Origin: Bidens hawaiensis
Taxonomy: Eukaryota > Streptophyta > Magnoliopsida > Asterales > Asteraceae
Assembly: GCA_021521415.1 (NCBI GenBank)
Contig: JAIQDT010000676.1
Span: 1 to 64,000, forward strand
Direction of reading: 5' to 3'
Length of the DNA stretch: 64,000 bases
The translations under genes were made by a program, and so were the position numbers. Below are positions 47,058 through 59,923 of this stretch, piece after piece (within the stretch, counting starts at the first letter, position 1; each line of letters begins with the position of its first letter). The notes under the pieces are model-generated. The model was not told the origin of the DNA. It saw nothing but the letters and a program-made list of their open reading frames with translations, and searched no databases.

Positions 47058-47086
47058 ACAATTAAAACAATTTAACACTCCACTCA

Positions 47087-47109
47087 CTCTCTCTCTCTCT
47101 CTCTCTCTC
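47087..47109 (+). repeat. (CT)n in CLASP 5' UTR
   Basis: An uninterrupted CT run, common in plant leaders near the transcription start. CTCACTCACTCACT follows at 47160-47180. Confidence 0.8.
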
Positions 47110-47244
47110 ATCCGTCAATCCAGCAGCAACCTCTTTTCTCTTCTCTCTCCCCGCTGTCTTCCTCACTCACTCACTCACTCAACCACCACCACCGTCCGCC
47201 GTGGCGGATCTGACTAGATCCGTAACCCAACCCGATCCGGCGCA

Positions 47245-50200
47245 ATGGACGAGGCTCTCGAAATGTCACGCTCAAAGGACACGAAAGAGCGAATGGCCGG
47301 AGTAGAGAGGCTCCACGACCTTCTAGAAGCTTCCAGAAAGAGCCTAACCGCTTCCGAAGTCACCTCGCTGGTCGATTGCTGCCTGGATCTCTTCAAGGAC
47401 AACAACTTTAGGGTTTCGCAAGGAGCTTTGCAGGCGCTTGACTCCGCCGCCGTCCTTTCTGGTGAGCACTTGAAGCTTCATTTCAATGCGCTTGTTCCCG
47501 CTACTGTTGACCGCCTCGGCGACGCTAAGCAGCCGGTTCGTGATGCCGCTCGCCGCCTTTTGCTCACGCTCATGCAGGTACTGCTACTGCTCACGTGTCT
47601 TGTTCTTATTATTTGTTTTAAACTTTTAGTTGAGGTTTATTTGTTTTATTACTGATGTTAAAATGCTCGTAAGTTATAGTGTTTTATAATTATTGGCGAT
47701 CAGACTTATATATTGAATTGAGCTTAATTGTGCTTTGTTTGTAATATTTATTAGGGCTGTAAAAGAACCGAACATAAACGTTTGGGAAACTGTTCGGCAA
47801 GAATTTTGTTTATGTTTGTTTGATTAACTAAATAAACGGAACATGACCAAAATGTTTTGGTCAATTGTGTTTTGCTAATGTTCGTTTATGCCCGTTTATG
47901 TTCATTCAACTTTTTTTTTTCTATTTTATTTAATGACTTTTTGAATCTTATCATATAGATTTAAGCAAAATTATTGAATATAAAATAAAATATGTTTGAT
48001 TATTACGTGATTAATTTGTACGTGATTAAATATAAAAGATATGAATGTGAATGTTAAAAACACTAACTGTTGAAATTCCACTTTTTTTGGTCAGCCAAAA
48101 CAATTTTAACATTGTTTGTGCTCGTTTGTTTGTGTTCGTGACTTTTTCATGAATAAGTTCATTTACTCAATGAATGAATACAAACAAGAATTTTGTCTGG
48201 AAAGGTGTTCGTGAACCGTTTGTTTGTCTGATAATAACTTAATGAATGAACATGAACAAGGTGTTGTTCATTTCGTTTACAGCCCTAGTATTTATTTAGT
48301 TTTTGTTTTCAGTGGTTCAGTTGTAATTAATTTGGTTTGTGTGAGATCTTTTAACTTGATAGCAACTGAAAGCAAATAGTTGAGAACTTTACTAGCTTGT
48401 TTCATGGTGGTGGCGCAGGTTTCTTCTCCAACTCTTATTGTTGAAAGAGCTGGATCCAATGCTTGGACTCACAAAAGCTGGAGAGTTAGAGAAGAGTTTG
48501 CAAGAACTGTGACATCTGCCATTGGTTTGTTTGCGTCTACTGAGTTGCCTCTGCAACGGGCTATTCTTCCTTCTGTATGTTGTTTGCTAGTGATTTCATT
48601 AGTTTTTCAGTTTGAAAATTTTTTTAAAATGATATATATACTGATTCTTATGGTATCCCCCTTTTCATTTTCAATTGCTCAGATATTACAGATGCTGTAT
48701 GACCCTAATCCAGGTGTGAGAGAAGCTGCTATTTTATGCATTGAGGTTAGTTAGCTGTTTACTCTATGGTTGTTTCTGTGTAGCTGTAGTTAAAAGAATT
48801 AGTGATACAATGGTGTCTCGTTTTGATATCTTCTCTCTGCTGCAGGAAATGTATGCTCAAATTGGGCCTCAATTTCGTGAAGAACTTTTGCGTCATCAGC
48901 TTCCATCGTCAATGGTGAGTATGTTAGGGCTAGCGTTTCAGTTTATTGCTTTTAGACTATATATCTTTACCAAAAAGAGTGAATATAATGTGCTACAGTT
49001 TATATTTTCTTAAACTCATATTTGGGTGTCTTTAGCGTACCTATTTGATTTTTTTTTGCCACATGTATGCCCGTATAATTCTGCTATATGTTAATCAACT
49101 TGAATCATTCCAGGTTAAAGACATCAATGCTAGACTAGAAAGAATTGAACCAAAACAACGTGCTGCAGATATTCGAGTAAATACTTATGCTCCTGCTGCT
49201 GCCAAGCTTTCTAATCATCACCCTAAAAGGAGCAGCCCGAAGGCCAAGACTTCTCGTGAAACATCCCTTTTTGCAGGTCAACTTTTTTTTTTTAAGCTTA
49301 TGTCTTAATTATGTCAAATTCTTCTGTATGCATTTTTTTCTAGTTATTTAATTTATATTATATTTAAATGCACACACCTGATCAGTGGATTGAATGATGG
49401 ATTGTGCAAATTTATTTCCTATTATTTAGCAAAGCAATTTAGCTTTATAACTTATTTTGATGAAGCCTAGTTACATTGTTGTTAAACTTTCACTTTTACT
49501 GATACATATATACATACATATATATATATATATATATTTCAGGGGAAAGTGACATCACTGAAAAGCCCATAGACCCAATCAAAGTGTACTCAGAAAAAGA
49601 GCTTGTTCGTGAGTTTGAGAATATTGCTTCAACCCTCGTTCCAGAAAAAGATTGGTCTCTCCGCATTGGAGCCATGCAAAGAGTTGAAGGCCTTGTTCTT
49701 GGAGGTGCATATGACATTCTTTTAGTTATTTAATTCAACACAAACACACACACACACACTAAGTTGTACCGTTATAGACTGCTTGCTGCTATTTTGCTCT
49801 CATTTTTTTTTTGGTTACACCAGGTGCAATTGATTATCCATGTTTCCGCGGACTTCTTAAGCAGCTTGTTAATCCTCTAACCACACAGTTAGCTGATAGA
49901 AGATCTAGCATAGTTAAGCAGGTGTGCTACGATGCATTTAATTTTTTTTAACATGAAACAAGTCTTGGTTTAATATTCAACTATTATGTTAGGCTTGCCA
50001 CTTACTGAACTTTTTATCTAAAGAGCTGTTGGGAGACTTTGAGACATTTGCAGAGATGTTAATTCCCGTGAGTACACGCATATTTTATCTTTTAACTGAT
50101 CCTAACACGCCCAATACCTTTCTGACACATGATTTTACATTCAGGCTCTTTTCAAACTAGTTGTGATAACTGTATTTGTAATTGCAGAGTCTGCTGATAA

Positions 50201-53200
50201 CTGCATAAAAACGGTATTTACTTATTTGTATTTGCTTCATGTATCCTATTTCTATTTGTAGATATACTTCTTACACTATTTTTTTAGATGTTGCGTAACT
50301 GTAAAGTTGCTCGGATACTTCCTCGTGTGGCTGAAAATGCAAAACACGACCGGAGTGCCGTACTTCGCGCAAGGTTTGATTCTGTTCTTTAAAGCTAAGT
50401 TGAGTCCGCATCATATAGTCATATAACACTGGTGCTGATATAGTGATGTCACGTTTCAATTACATACAGATGTTGTGAATATGCTTTGTTAATCCTGGAG
50501 TATTGGGCTGATGCACCTGAGATACAACGGTCAGCTGACCTTTATGAAGACCTCATTAAATGTTGTGTGGGAGATGCAATGAGCGAGGTCCGTCTATTAT
50601 AGTATTACTGTTATTGCTGCTATTATTATTATGTTATTATTATTACTATTCTCTTTTTTTAGGTGTTAAAATTTTAATTTGTAATCACATCAGGTACGGT
50701 CAACTGCTAGATCATGTTACCGAATGTTCTCAAAAACATGGCCTGATCGATCCCGACGCTTGTTTTCATTGTTTGATCCCGCCATTCAAAGGGTACGTGC
50801 TTTCAAATAAGATGTAAATATACAAGTCAAAGTAACTACTGATGTGAAATTGCTGATGTAGCATAACTGAATATCTAACTGTTGTGTGCATAGATAATAA
50901 ACGACGAGGACGGTGGCATGCATCGGCGACACGCATCTCCCTCACTTCGTGAGAGGAATCCACAAACGCCACTAAATACTCAAAACTCTTCATCTTCTTC
51001 AAGTCTAGCTGGATATGGAACTTCAGCCATTGTTGCAATGGACCGAAACACAACCTTACCATCTGCAACCTCTCACTCATCTGGGCTTTTTTCATCGCAG
51101 TCAACACCCGTTAATGATAGCACAGAACGCAGCCTAGAAAGTGTGTTGCAAGCTAGCAAACAGAAGGTTTCAGCCATTGAAAGCATGCTTAGAGGTCTAG
51201 ATTCTGGTAGAGTTAGATCATCAAGTCTAGATCTAGGTAAAACTTCTGAAATCACTCTTTAACTCGTTAATAACTAATCCTTTTGGACTGCTAACTAAAT
51301 CTTTAACTACCCCTAGTGCAGGAGTGGAACCACCTTCATCTCGTGACCCACCATTCCCACTTGCAGCTCCTGCTTCCAATAGTTTCACCAAGTCTTCATC
51401 TTTAGATTTAACCTCCTCAAAAGTTAACAACCGTAACGGCAGCTTGGCGTTGTCTGACATAATCACTCAGCTTCAGGCTTCACGGGATTCAACTAAGAAT
51501 TCATATCGAGGTAATATTGGGAATGATCACCATGAAATTAGAGAGGCGAGGCGATATACGGATAGACACTATATAGATACATCATACAGAGACTCACATA
51601 GCAGTCACGTACCCAATTTTCAAAGACCGTTATCAAGAAAAAACACACCTGGAAGATCAGTTTCAAGCAGGCGAAGGAGCTTTGACGAGAGTCAGTTTGC
51701 TTCTGGTGAGATGTCAAGTTGTACAGACGGGCCCACTTCTCTAACTGATGCATTAAGTGATGGTTTAAGTTCGGGTTCGGATTGGAATGCCCGGGTTTCT
51801 GCGTTTAACTATATTCGTTCGTTACTCCAGCAAGGCCCGAAAGGAGTTCAAGAAGTCACGCAAAGTTTTGAGAAAGTAATGAAGTTCTTCTTCCACCACT
51901 TGGATGATCCTCACCACAAAGTTGCTCAAGCGGCTCTAACAACACTCGCTGACATCATCCCCGCTTGTCGAAAACCGTTTGAAAGTTACATCGAGAGAAT
52001 ATTACCGCACGTGTTCTCCCGGTTAATCGACCCGAAGGAATCCGTAAGACAACCGTGTTCCACCACGTTAGATATTATTGGTAAAACTTACAGTGTGGAT
52101 TCTCTTTTACTACCCGCTTTGCTTCGTTCGTTAGACGAGCAACGATCGCCGAAAGCGAAACTGGCTGTAATCGAATTTGCTATCGTTTCATTTAATAAGC
52201 ATGCAATGAACGCCGAGGGTGCGGGAAATAGTGGGATTTTAAAGCTATGGCTTGCCAAACTGTCACCATTGGTTCATGACAAAAATACAAAACTTAAAGA
52301 AGCAGCTATAACGTGCATCGTATCTGTTTACTCTCATTTTGATTCAACTTCTGTTTTAAATTATATTCTCAGTTTATCAGTTGAGGAACAAAATTCGTTA
52401 AGGCGTGCGCTTAAACAACGTACGCCACGTATAGAAGTGGACTTGATGAATTACTTGCAGCAGAAGAAAGACAGGCAAAGGTCCAAATCGGCTTATGATC
52501 CGTATGATGTTGTCGGGACTTCTTCTGAAGAAGGATATAATCCAGTGTTGAAGAAAACTCCTTTATATGGAAGGTATTCTGGTGGTTCAGTTGATGGTGA
52601 CGGTGGTAAGCCATGGGGTGCGGGCCCCGCTCAAGATTCTATCCCAATCATGGGTGAAGATAATCTTTATCACGGTCTTGATATTGGCTCAAATGCTAAA
52701 CATACTGTGGCAACATGGTCCATTCAGTTAGAAAATTTGGAGGGAAATGCTGACGTGGAGGTTAATTCAACACCTCGGCTTAATGGACTTGTGACCTATG
52801 ACCAACAGGGTGAACTTAGTGTTTCGAAATTTGCATCTGTAAAGATTGGTTCGTCTCCAGATACTAAACCGGGCATCCCTCAAATTCTTCATCTGGTGAG
52901 TTTAAATTCTATTGGGAAACAGTTTGCCATATTGAGTATTAACACGCTCGTAACATATATATATATATATATATATATGATTAGATTTCAAATGGGAGTG
53001 ATGAATGTTCTCCTGCAAGCAAGCTTAATGGACTTCAACAGTTGGTTGATGCTTCTGTGGGCAATGATTCCTCTATATGGACCAAGGTTATTTTATTTTC
53101 TTATTAATGTATGAAGTTTACTGGCAAAAATTCATACTGATATACTTTTGATGTTTGATATATTTGCAGTATTTTAATCAAATTTTGATGGTTGTACTGG

Positions 53201-54160
53201 AGGTTTTGGATGACTCTGATTCGTCAATTCGTGAGTTTGCTCTTTCATTATTGGCTGAAATGTTAAAGAACCAGGTATATTTTATAACTTTTTTATATTG
53301 TGCTGCTTTTACAAGCTGGTTTGTTTGACTTTGACCTTTAATTTTCATCCACTGGTTATTACAGAAAGATTCCATGGAAGATTCCATTGAGATCATATTT
53401 GAAAAGTCACTGCATCTTACAAAGGACACAATCCCAAAAGTAATTTTCCTTCAGCTTGAATTTTTTTAATGTTTTTATAATTAAACTTTATCGTGTTGTT
53501 GATATTGAACGTAAGTGCAGGTATCAACTGAAGCAGAACATTGCTTATCTGTGGTTCTCTCTCAATATGATCCTTTCAGATGTTTAAGTGTAAGTTATTC
53601 CATTGTCTCAATATTGATAATAATAATAATAATAATATAAATTTTCACACACGTAGTCACTTTTTATGTTCTTACGTGTAGATTATCGTCCCGCTATTGG
53701 TTACCGAAGACGAGAAAGCTCTTGTTACGTGTATAAACTGTTTGACTAAGGTAGATCCTTTTCAATATCTATGCACATTTTGTGGTCTGAAATATATTTA
53801 ATGTTACTATATTTCTTTTTTCTTCAGCTTGTGAGTAGGTTATCCTTGGAGGAGCTAACGGGCCAGTTACAATCTTTTTTGCCTGCTCTTTTTGATGCTT
53901 TCGGTAACCAGAGTGCGGATGTACGCAAGGTAACTTTGTAATTATTTTAAAACAAATTATTATATTATATTTTGGTAAAATACTAAACTAATATGGTATT
54001 TTGGCAGACTGTTGTTTTTTGTCTGGTAGATATGTACATAATGCTTGGAAAAGGGTTCTTGCCATATTTGGAAGGATTAAACAGTACACAGTTGCGGCTA
54101 GTAACTATATACGCGAACCGTATATCGCAAGCAAGGACGGGAACTCCTATTCAAGATTAG
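47245..54160 (+). CDS. CLASP: CLASP (CLIP-associated protein), microtubule-associated
   Basis: I read 21 exons, all GT-AG: 47245-47577, 48419-48574, 48683-48745, 48846-48914, 49114-49276, 49543-49704, 49824-49921, 49993-50067, 50145-50213, 50288-50373, 50470-50587, 50694-50792, 50894-51236, 51322-52895, 52985-53086, 53170-53274, 53365-53439, 53521-53589, 53682-53750, 53828-53929, 54008-54160, giving 1360 codons plus stop. N-terminal HEAT/TOG repeats (1 to about 230: KDTKERMAGVERLHDLLEAS, HKSWRVREEFARTV), a second TOG domain (about 260-500), a Ser/Arg-rich microtubule-binding linker (about 505-730), a third TOG-like block (about 730-900: DDPHHKVAQAAL, SVDSLLLPALLRSLDEQRSP) and a C-terminal CLASP domain (about 1135-1360) follow in order. 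Plant CLASP stabilises cortical microtubules and helps cell-edge organisation and auxin-carrier recycling (family knowledge). It is some 80 residues shorter than the Arabidopsis protein I know, mainly in linkers. No stop or frameshift is seen. Confidence 0.95.
47752..48287. mobile_element. hAT-type MITE in CLASP intron 1
   Basis: Ends TAGGGCTGTAAA and TTTACAGCCCTA with an 8-bp duplication ATATTTAT (47744-47751) and GTATTTAT (48288-48295). Subterminal parts are rich in GTTCGTTTA/AAACGAAC words. It accounts for most of the 841-bp intron. Confidence 0.85.
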
Positions 54161-54677
54161 TGGCATGATGATTATGGTAAAAGAGTGTTTTGGTTCGTTA
54201 ATTTGATTGTATATTTGCATGGTGTGTGTGAGATGTGTGATCAAAGGTGTTAAATTCTTTTTCTAGCACTTGTTAGGGGGAGTGTGGAAAATGTTTAGTA
54301 AAATTTTATTTTGTTGTGGGGTTTATAAATATATATATCTTGGTTTTTGTGAGTTGATGCTATATAACTAGACCATACACTATACACTAGTTTTGGAGTG
54401 AATCAGAATGATGCCCAAGAAATTATTAATTAAAATTTATAAACTAGATGGTGGTGTAATAGACTGGAAGAAAATACAATGCAGTGATGAGTTAAAATTT
54501 GTGTTGTTTTCATATTGTGATCATCTCATATTTTCAGCTCATAAGTGTTATTTGAAAATTGATTTAAAAGTTTTGGAATTAGAGATAATATGATTTACTC
54601 CTTGTTTAGATTTTATTTATGCAACAAAGAGAGAATATGTTACAAGAAAATCTTTGTAGTTTGAATAATAACTAAAT
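54161..54677 (+). other. CLASP 3' UTR and downstream spacer
   Basis: The stop is followed by an AT-rich 3' region; no clear AATAAA is seen close by. The open frame 54408-54593 shows no motif. Confidence 0.45.
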
Positions 54678-55172
54678 GAGTAAAGCGTCATCTTTGTCTT
54701 TGTGGTTTGGCAAATAATGCGAAATTAGTTCAAAAAGTTTATTTTTTGCATATGGAACATCCGCGTTCCTCAATTCTTGCCAATTACATTCAAATCACTA
54801 ACCCTGTTAAATTGAATCGTTAAGTCAGGGGTAGGCATGTCTTGTCATTCTTTCTTTATTATACGAATACAATGTCAAAATCGTCCTTGAATTTTAGTCA
54901 CATTTGCGAACTTCGTCCAAAAATATTTTTTTTCCGTAATTAGACCCTCTATGTTTCCCAACTGTTTCCAATTTCGTCCAAATTATTAACTCGGTCTAAA
55001 CAAACATGTAAAAGGACAGTAGCACATCTGAGTTAACGTTGAATTTAGACCTAGTTAACAATTTGGACGAAATTGGCAGCGGTTGGGAAAAATCGAGGGT
55101 CTAATTGCGAAAAAAAATATTTTTGGACAAAACTCGCAAATGTGACCAAACCTCAGAGACGATTTTGGCACC
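54678..55172. mobile_element. Truncated copy of Mutator MITE family 1
   Basis: It follows 39874 onward from GAGTAAAGCGTCATC and crosses the centre into the second arm, ending at GATTTTGGCACC. The outer part of the right arm is missing. It lacks the hAT insertion, so it shows the ancestral centre of the family. Confidence 0.82.
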
Positions 55173-55206
55173 GTGTGGTGTGTACTTATGTACTTTCGGT
55201 TATAAC

Positions 55207-55269
55207 ATTATACTGTATATATTAAAGGAAACATACCGCTACAGTGTTTCCTTTAATATATAGTATAAT
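55207..55269. other. Long near-perfect hairpin
   Basis: The arms ATTATACTG plus TATATATTAAAGGAAACA and their complement leave an 11-nt loop and a 2-nt bulge, a stem of about 25 bp. It could be a miniature element or a small-RNA hairpin. Confidence 0.6.
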
Positions 55270-56542
55270 TTTGCACCTTAGTCCTTGAATGTTAGATTGT
55301 TTCAATTTAGTCCCCCAAGTTTTAAATTGTTTTAGTTTTGATCCATGGCATTTGTTTTTGCTAAATTTTGTTTACTTCTCACTTTAGCATTTCAAAGTTT
55401 TCATGGTTTTAGTATCTACCTTAACATGAGTTTTCCTTTCCATATAGTTTTTTGTTATTACTTATACATTTAAGTTATTGATTTTTTGGTAATTTTTAGC
55501 ATACGATATTTTAAAAACTTTATTATGCCGTTACGACATGCTCATATTTTTATATGTCATGCCATTAAAACGAAGTTGTATTTGCAACAACTTATGTAAG
55601 TTCCGATGAAAACGGAGTTTTTTTCGCAATAGAATTTTTTTTGTATTGTAACCACATACCGAGTGTTGGTACCACATCAATTCCGTAATGAGCCGAACCA
55701 ATACCAACAAAGTTCTTTTGATAGTTAGATAAACTTTTATTTTGTTGTGCCGAAGTGATATTCGTTACGATGTGTTTGCGTATTCGCGTTTTAATACGCG
55801 GGTCCGTTATCGAGTTCGCCGCGCAAAGCGCGTCGGGAGCTATCTAACATGAGAAAAGATATAGAAGAGCCTCAGGAGAAAATCAAAACATTATTTTATT
55901 GGCTCATGATTGTGTATGTAAACTTGAATTATGCTTTTGTTTCAACTTAAAAACCGTATGTCCGGATCGTCAACGACATTTTAAAACATCGAGCTTCAAA
56001 TGGTCTGTAACGTCATTTAAGACGGGAGCTTGCAAATTTATGACACGATTTGCCAACCCACATAACTCGACATGATGTTAAACATGTCAGGGTTTGCGTG
56101 CCTAAACCGGTTAAACCCGTTTATTATACACATTACCATCTTATTTTATAATATTACATGTGGTAGCAAGTCAATAAAACATGTTTAAAACCCATTTATC
56201 ATAATGGTAGAGTTCTATGGAACTTGATTTCTTATTTATTTAACAAATTGTTTATCTGGATTGTAGTTTTGGTAAAAACAAAAAGGGTTCTCGTCTCAAG
56301 TATTTCTTATTATTTGATAATCGTGTTAAGTGAACCACATAAATAATGGTGCTACCAAATTGCTTGCACTTAACTGTGTTAAGCACATTGTTAAATATAA
56401 GATTCTTCAATTGCCAACTAAAGTTTAGAAGCTAAATTTACTCCTATAGCGAGATTGATTGTCCAAGAGTCAAACAAATAGATGTCGATGCCTTCACCGT
56501 TTAAATTAAAAGTTTTGTCGCTTCAAATTGTCATTTAATATT
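55270..56542. other. AT-rich spacer
   Basis: No gene. It contains a GC-rich dyad GCCGCGCAAAGCGCGTCGG near 55815, which recalls a Helitron terminal hairpin but is not followed by a clean CTRR-T. Confidence 0.45.
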
Positions 56543-57108
56543 GGAAAATTAGATTTTAATAATCTCAACTTTCTATTATTGACCAATAATAATTCCAACT
56601 TCCTGTTATCGACCAGTAATAATCCCAACTTATTTTATTCCCATTAGTAGTCCCAAATTTAAAAAAGTTGGCTCTCAATGGTCATCCGTTAAAAAAAACC
56701 TAACAGCGTTAAGTTTTTTCCGTATTTCAAACTGATTTTTTAGGGCTTTTAATCGTAAGGAGAATACGAGTCGATTAACGTAAAACTTAGCTCGAAATGA
56801 TGCTTCAAATGGCTTGATTAGTGCTTCAAATCGTCGGGTGTTTGAACTTTAAATTAACAACAATTAAGTTGTTTAGAGTATCGCCGCGAGCTAAGTTTTA
56901 CATCAATCGACTCGTATCCTTCTTCCGATCAAAAGCCCTAAAAAATCAGTTTGAAATTCGAAAAAAACTTAACGTCGTTAGGTTTTTTTTAACGGGGAAC
57001 CATTGAGATTCAATTTTTTAAACTTTGGGACCACTGGTGGGAATAAACAAAGTTGGAATTATTATCGGCCAATAACAGAAAGTTGGGATTATTAAAATCC
57101 AATTTTCC
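56543..57108. mobile_element. Mutator-type MITE, family 2
   Basis: The inverted ends GGAAAATTAGATTTTAATAA and its near-complement are flanked by a perfect 9-bp duplication TTTAATATT (56534-56542, 57109-57117). Internally it shares CGTTAAGTTTTTTCCG, GATCAAAAGCCCTAAA and AAGTTTTACATCAATC with 41041-41574. Confidence 0.88.
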
Positions 57109-57247
57109 TTTAATATTTTAAGCTTAGAAAAGCTACCGTTATCAAGTTTAGAGACGTAAAATAACATAATTTTATGTCTGAAGCTTATTTAACCCTCTAG
57201 TTTTGAGAAGAAGCTAAGAAGACTTGTTGCTACAAACATATAATATA

Positions 57248-59922
57248 CTATGTTAGAACCCATGTGACACACGGGTTGGTAAAACAACATAATAAAAAAA
57301 ACATGGCACTTCCTGAATGTGTATTGTATGTTGACTATTTGATCAAACCACAATTTAAGCTACAAAATTAATACCAAAAATGTCCCTTTCCCGAATTATC
57401 AATTTGATTTGTAACAATATATGTAGTGGATCACACAAAAAATATAACCCCTATAAACTATCAACCGAAACATAGTAACTCGCAATCTGCAATTTGTTTT
57501 ACATAACTTCACTTTCATGCAACACCAATACAAAATTAATTTTATCATACAACAATATTTGAATCCGTATCTTGGTACATCTCTTGATGGCACACGATCA
57601 AACACCATAATTTAACTACTGATAATTTACAAACTTTCTACAGTTTTCAAATGAGTTCAGAAATCAAATTCCATAATTACCCTTGGTGGCCAAATTAATC
57701 AAAATCAACAAACTAAAACTAGCCACAAAATAATATACAAACTACTTGTATCTAACCAAATTAGATATGCAACAGACAGAGTTTAATAAATTGCAAATTT
57801 CAAAGTTGTAAACTGCCCATGCACTTTCCTTTGATAGCTGCAGACTGCAGTGGACAGACTTCAACATCAAATTAGCCTTATTCTTAATGTTAACACATTT
57901 ACAATATATGACCTGTTTGTATAGAATCCACCCTTCATTCAAAATTTGTAGATTATATCAAACATTCCCTTATGCTATATTACACATTATTTCAATTTAT
58001 TGGAAAATACCCTTTTGATATAATTTTGAGCCCACATCATGATTTTGACCTACAACCATAACTTTTAGTATGAAAATATATCAGAAATATCCCTGCACCT
58101 AAATCCTCTTTATTGACCCGTAGTCAAAATCTGAACTCACTTCAAAATGTTATTGAATCAGTCAAAATCTTGAATTCCCAATATACCCTTAAAGCCAAAT
58201 TAAATTAAATTAAATTCTCAAAATTCAAGAGTCTCATGTGGAATCAAAAGAGTAAGTCCTATATCTGTGCAAACTGTAAGTCCCATAGATTATATTGAAC
58301 TAAATAAGAACCCAACCCGCACGTTTAAATTAACAACCAAACTAATAATACTTGAATAAGGAATCTTTTAAGTTATAAAATAGTATAATTTAAAACAGCT
58401 TGTTTTGACCCAAATTCATCCTGATCATATCACTTTTTTACCTGCTTGTTTTGACCTAAACCAATTTGATACTCTTTTAAAAAAACCAGTTTCGACTCGA
58501 ACTCATTACAGACATAAAAATAGTTTATAACTGTAAGTTATTCAATCAGAAAGAATTACAAAAAACTTATAACAATACTTGGAAACAATTCCATCATAAA
58601 GAATTACAACAATTTTAAAACTTATAATAAAAAGGCAAAAGAGCAATTTGAGCAAATTTATGCAACCTACATTTTAAATTTAAAAATCTCAAAATGGCTA
58701 ACCTGACCTTCTATAATACTTATGTTTGGAATTCCAAAACTAACGAATGCCTCTTTCTTATACAAATTCATCATTATCATCATTAATATGTCATACACCA
58801 AAACAAACTCATCAATTCATCATCTCCACATGTACAAAAACGTATACCAGGAATGGAATAATGAAAACATTTGTTTTCTCAAAATTATTTATTAGACCCC
58901 AAATGGCTTCAAATGATATTCAAGGCTATCATCTTCATTTGTCAAGTTGATATTGTCAAAATAAATCATAATGTTAAGATGCATGCCAACTTGAGATAGC
59001 TAGAAAGCATATGCAATTATGTACATAAGCAAATGATCATATATAGATTATACTCATCGCCAAGAGAGACGGTTATTACTTTCATTTCTAGCTGTACTCA
59101 AAGCCAACAACAACTTTCTTACAAGTTCATATTTCAATGCCTACTAAAAGCATACAGGTTCCAAATGAGTGTCAATTATCACATAATATACAATAAATCA
59201 AATTGATGGAAAAAGCATCTCAAAAAAACTAATTAAACGGGATAATTTCCAATTAGCAACGGTAAACTGGAGAACTATTTGTAAAAATAGAAAAAACATT
59301 TGTTAAAGTTAAAGTACAAATTTGAATCAATGATAAAAATGAAAAATAAAAAAACCTAAAATTTCACCTAAAATCAAACTTGTATGTGCTAAACAAAAAC
59401 AATATAAAAAAACACAATTAATCAAGAACATAATTCAAAAGAGGGTAAATTTAATGAGCCCTAATTGTACCAGGACTTAAGATGACGATATTCATTTAAC
59501 CCTTTTCATCTGAATTCTGCATATCCAATTGTTGTTCTTAAATCAGCACGATAAATATGATTGATTGTTGCAGAAGAGAACACCATACCTTGAATTACTT
59601 CGAGATTAAGCAGAGTGTGATTGATAGAGAAGGAGAATGATAGGGTTTGTGAAATTGATGCTGAACAAAATATTGGAAGAATGTGGGTCGGATTGTCACC
59701 AGAATCATAGGATTGTGATTGCTAGGGTTATAAGCCTGAGCGCGAATTATGATTTTGAAAAAAAAAAAAACTAAGATTAAAAATTAAGAAATGCCACTTG
59801 GACAAATTACATACTAAAAATGCCACGTGTCAATTTAAAGAATTTTGGTGAAAACTAAATGGAGGATTTTGTGGAAAACCCACTCATTTATTATATATAT
59901 ATATATATATGTATGTATATAT
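57248..59922 (-). mobile_element. Helitron B (non-autonomous, minus strand)
   Basis: The 3' end on the minus strand is a hairpin CCCGTGT-GTC-ACATGGG followed by TTCTAAC and ATAG (CTAG with one change). The 5' part reads ATAATAAATGAGTGGGTTTTCC on the minus strand, as in other plant Helitron 5' ends. The exact TC start is lost in the TA repeat where Helitron A's 3' end lies. The 2.7 kb body is AT-rich without a recognisable helicase. Confidence 0.6.
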
Positions 59923-59923
59923 A

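Noticed and set aside
50560..50817. ORFs in CLASP introns and on the opposite strand
   Set aside because: They are shadows of CLASP exons or intronic simple repeats and do not continue across the splice sites.
55805..55845. Another Helitron 3' end
   Set aside because: The GC dyad is present but is not followed by CTRR-T at the right distance; no partner end.
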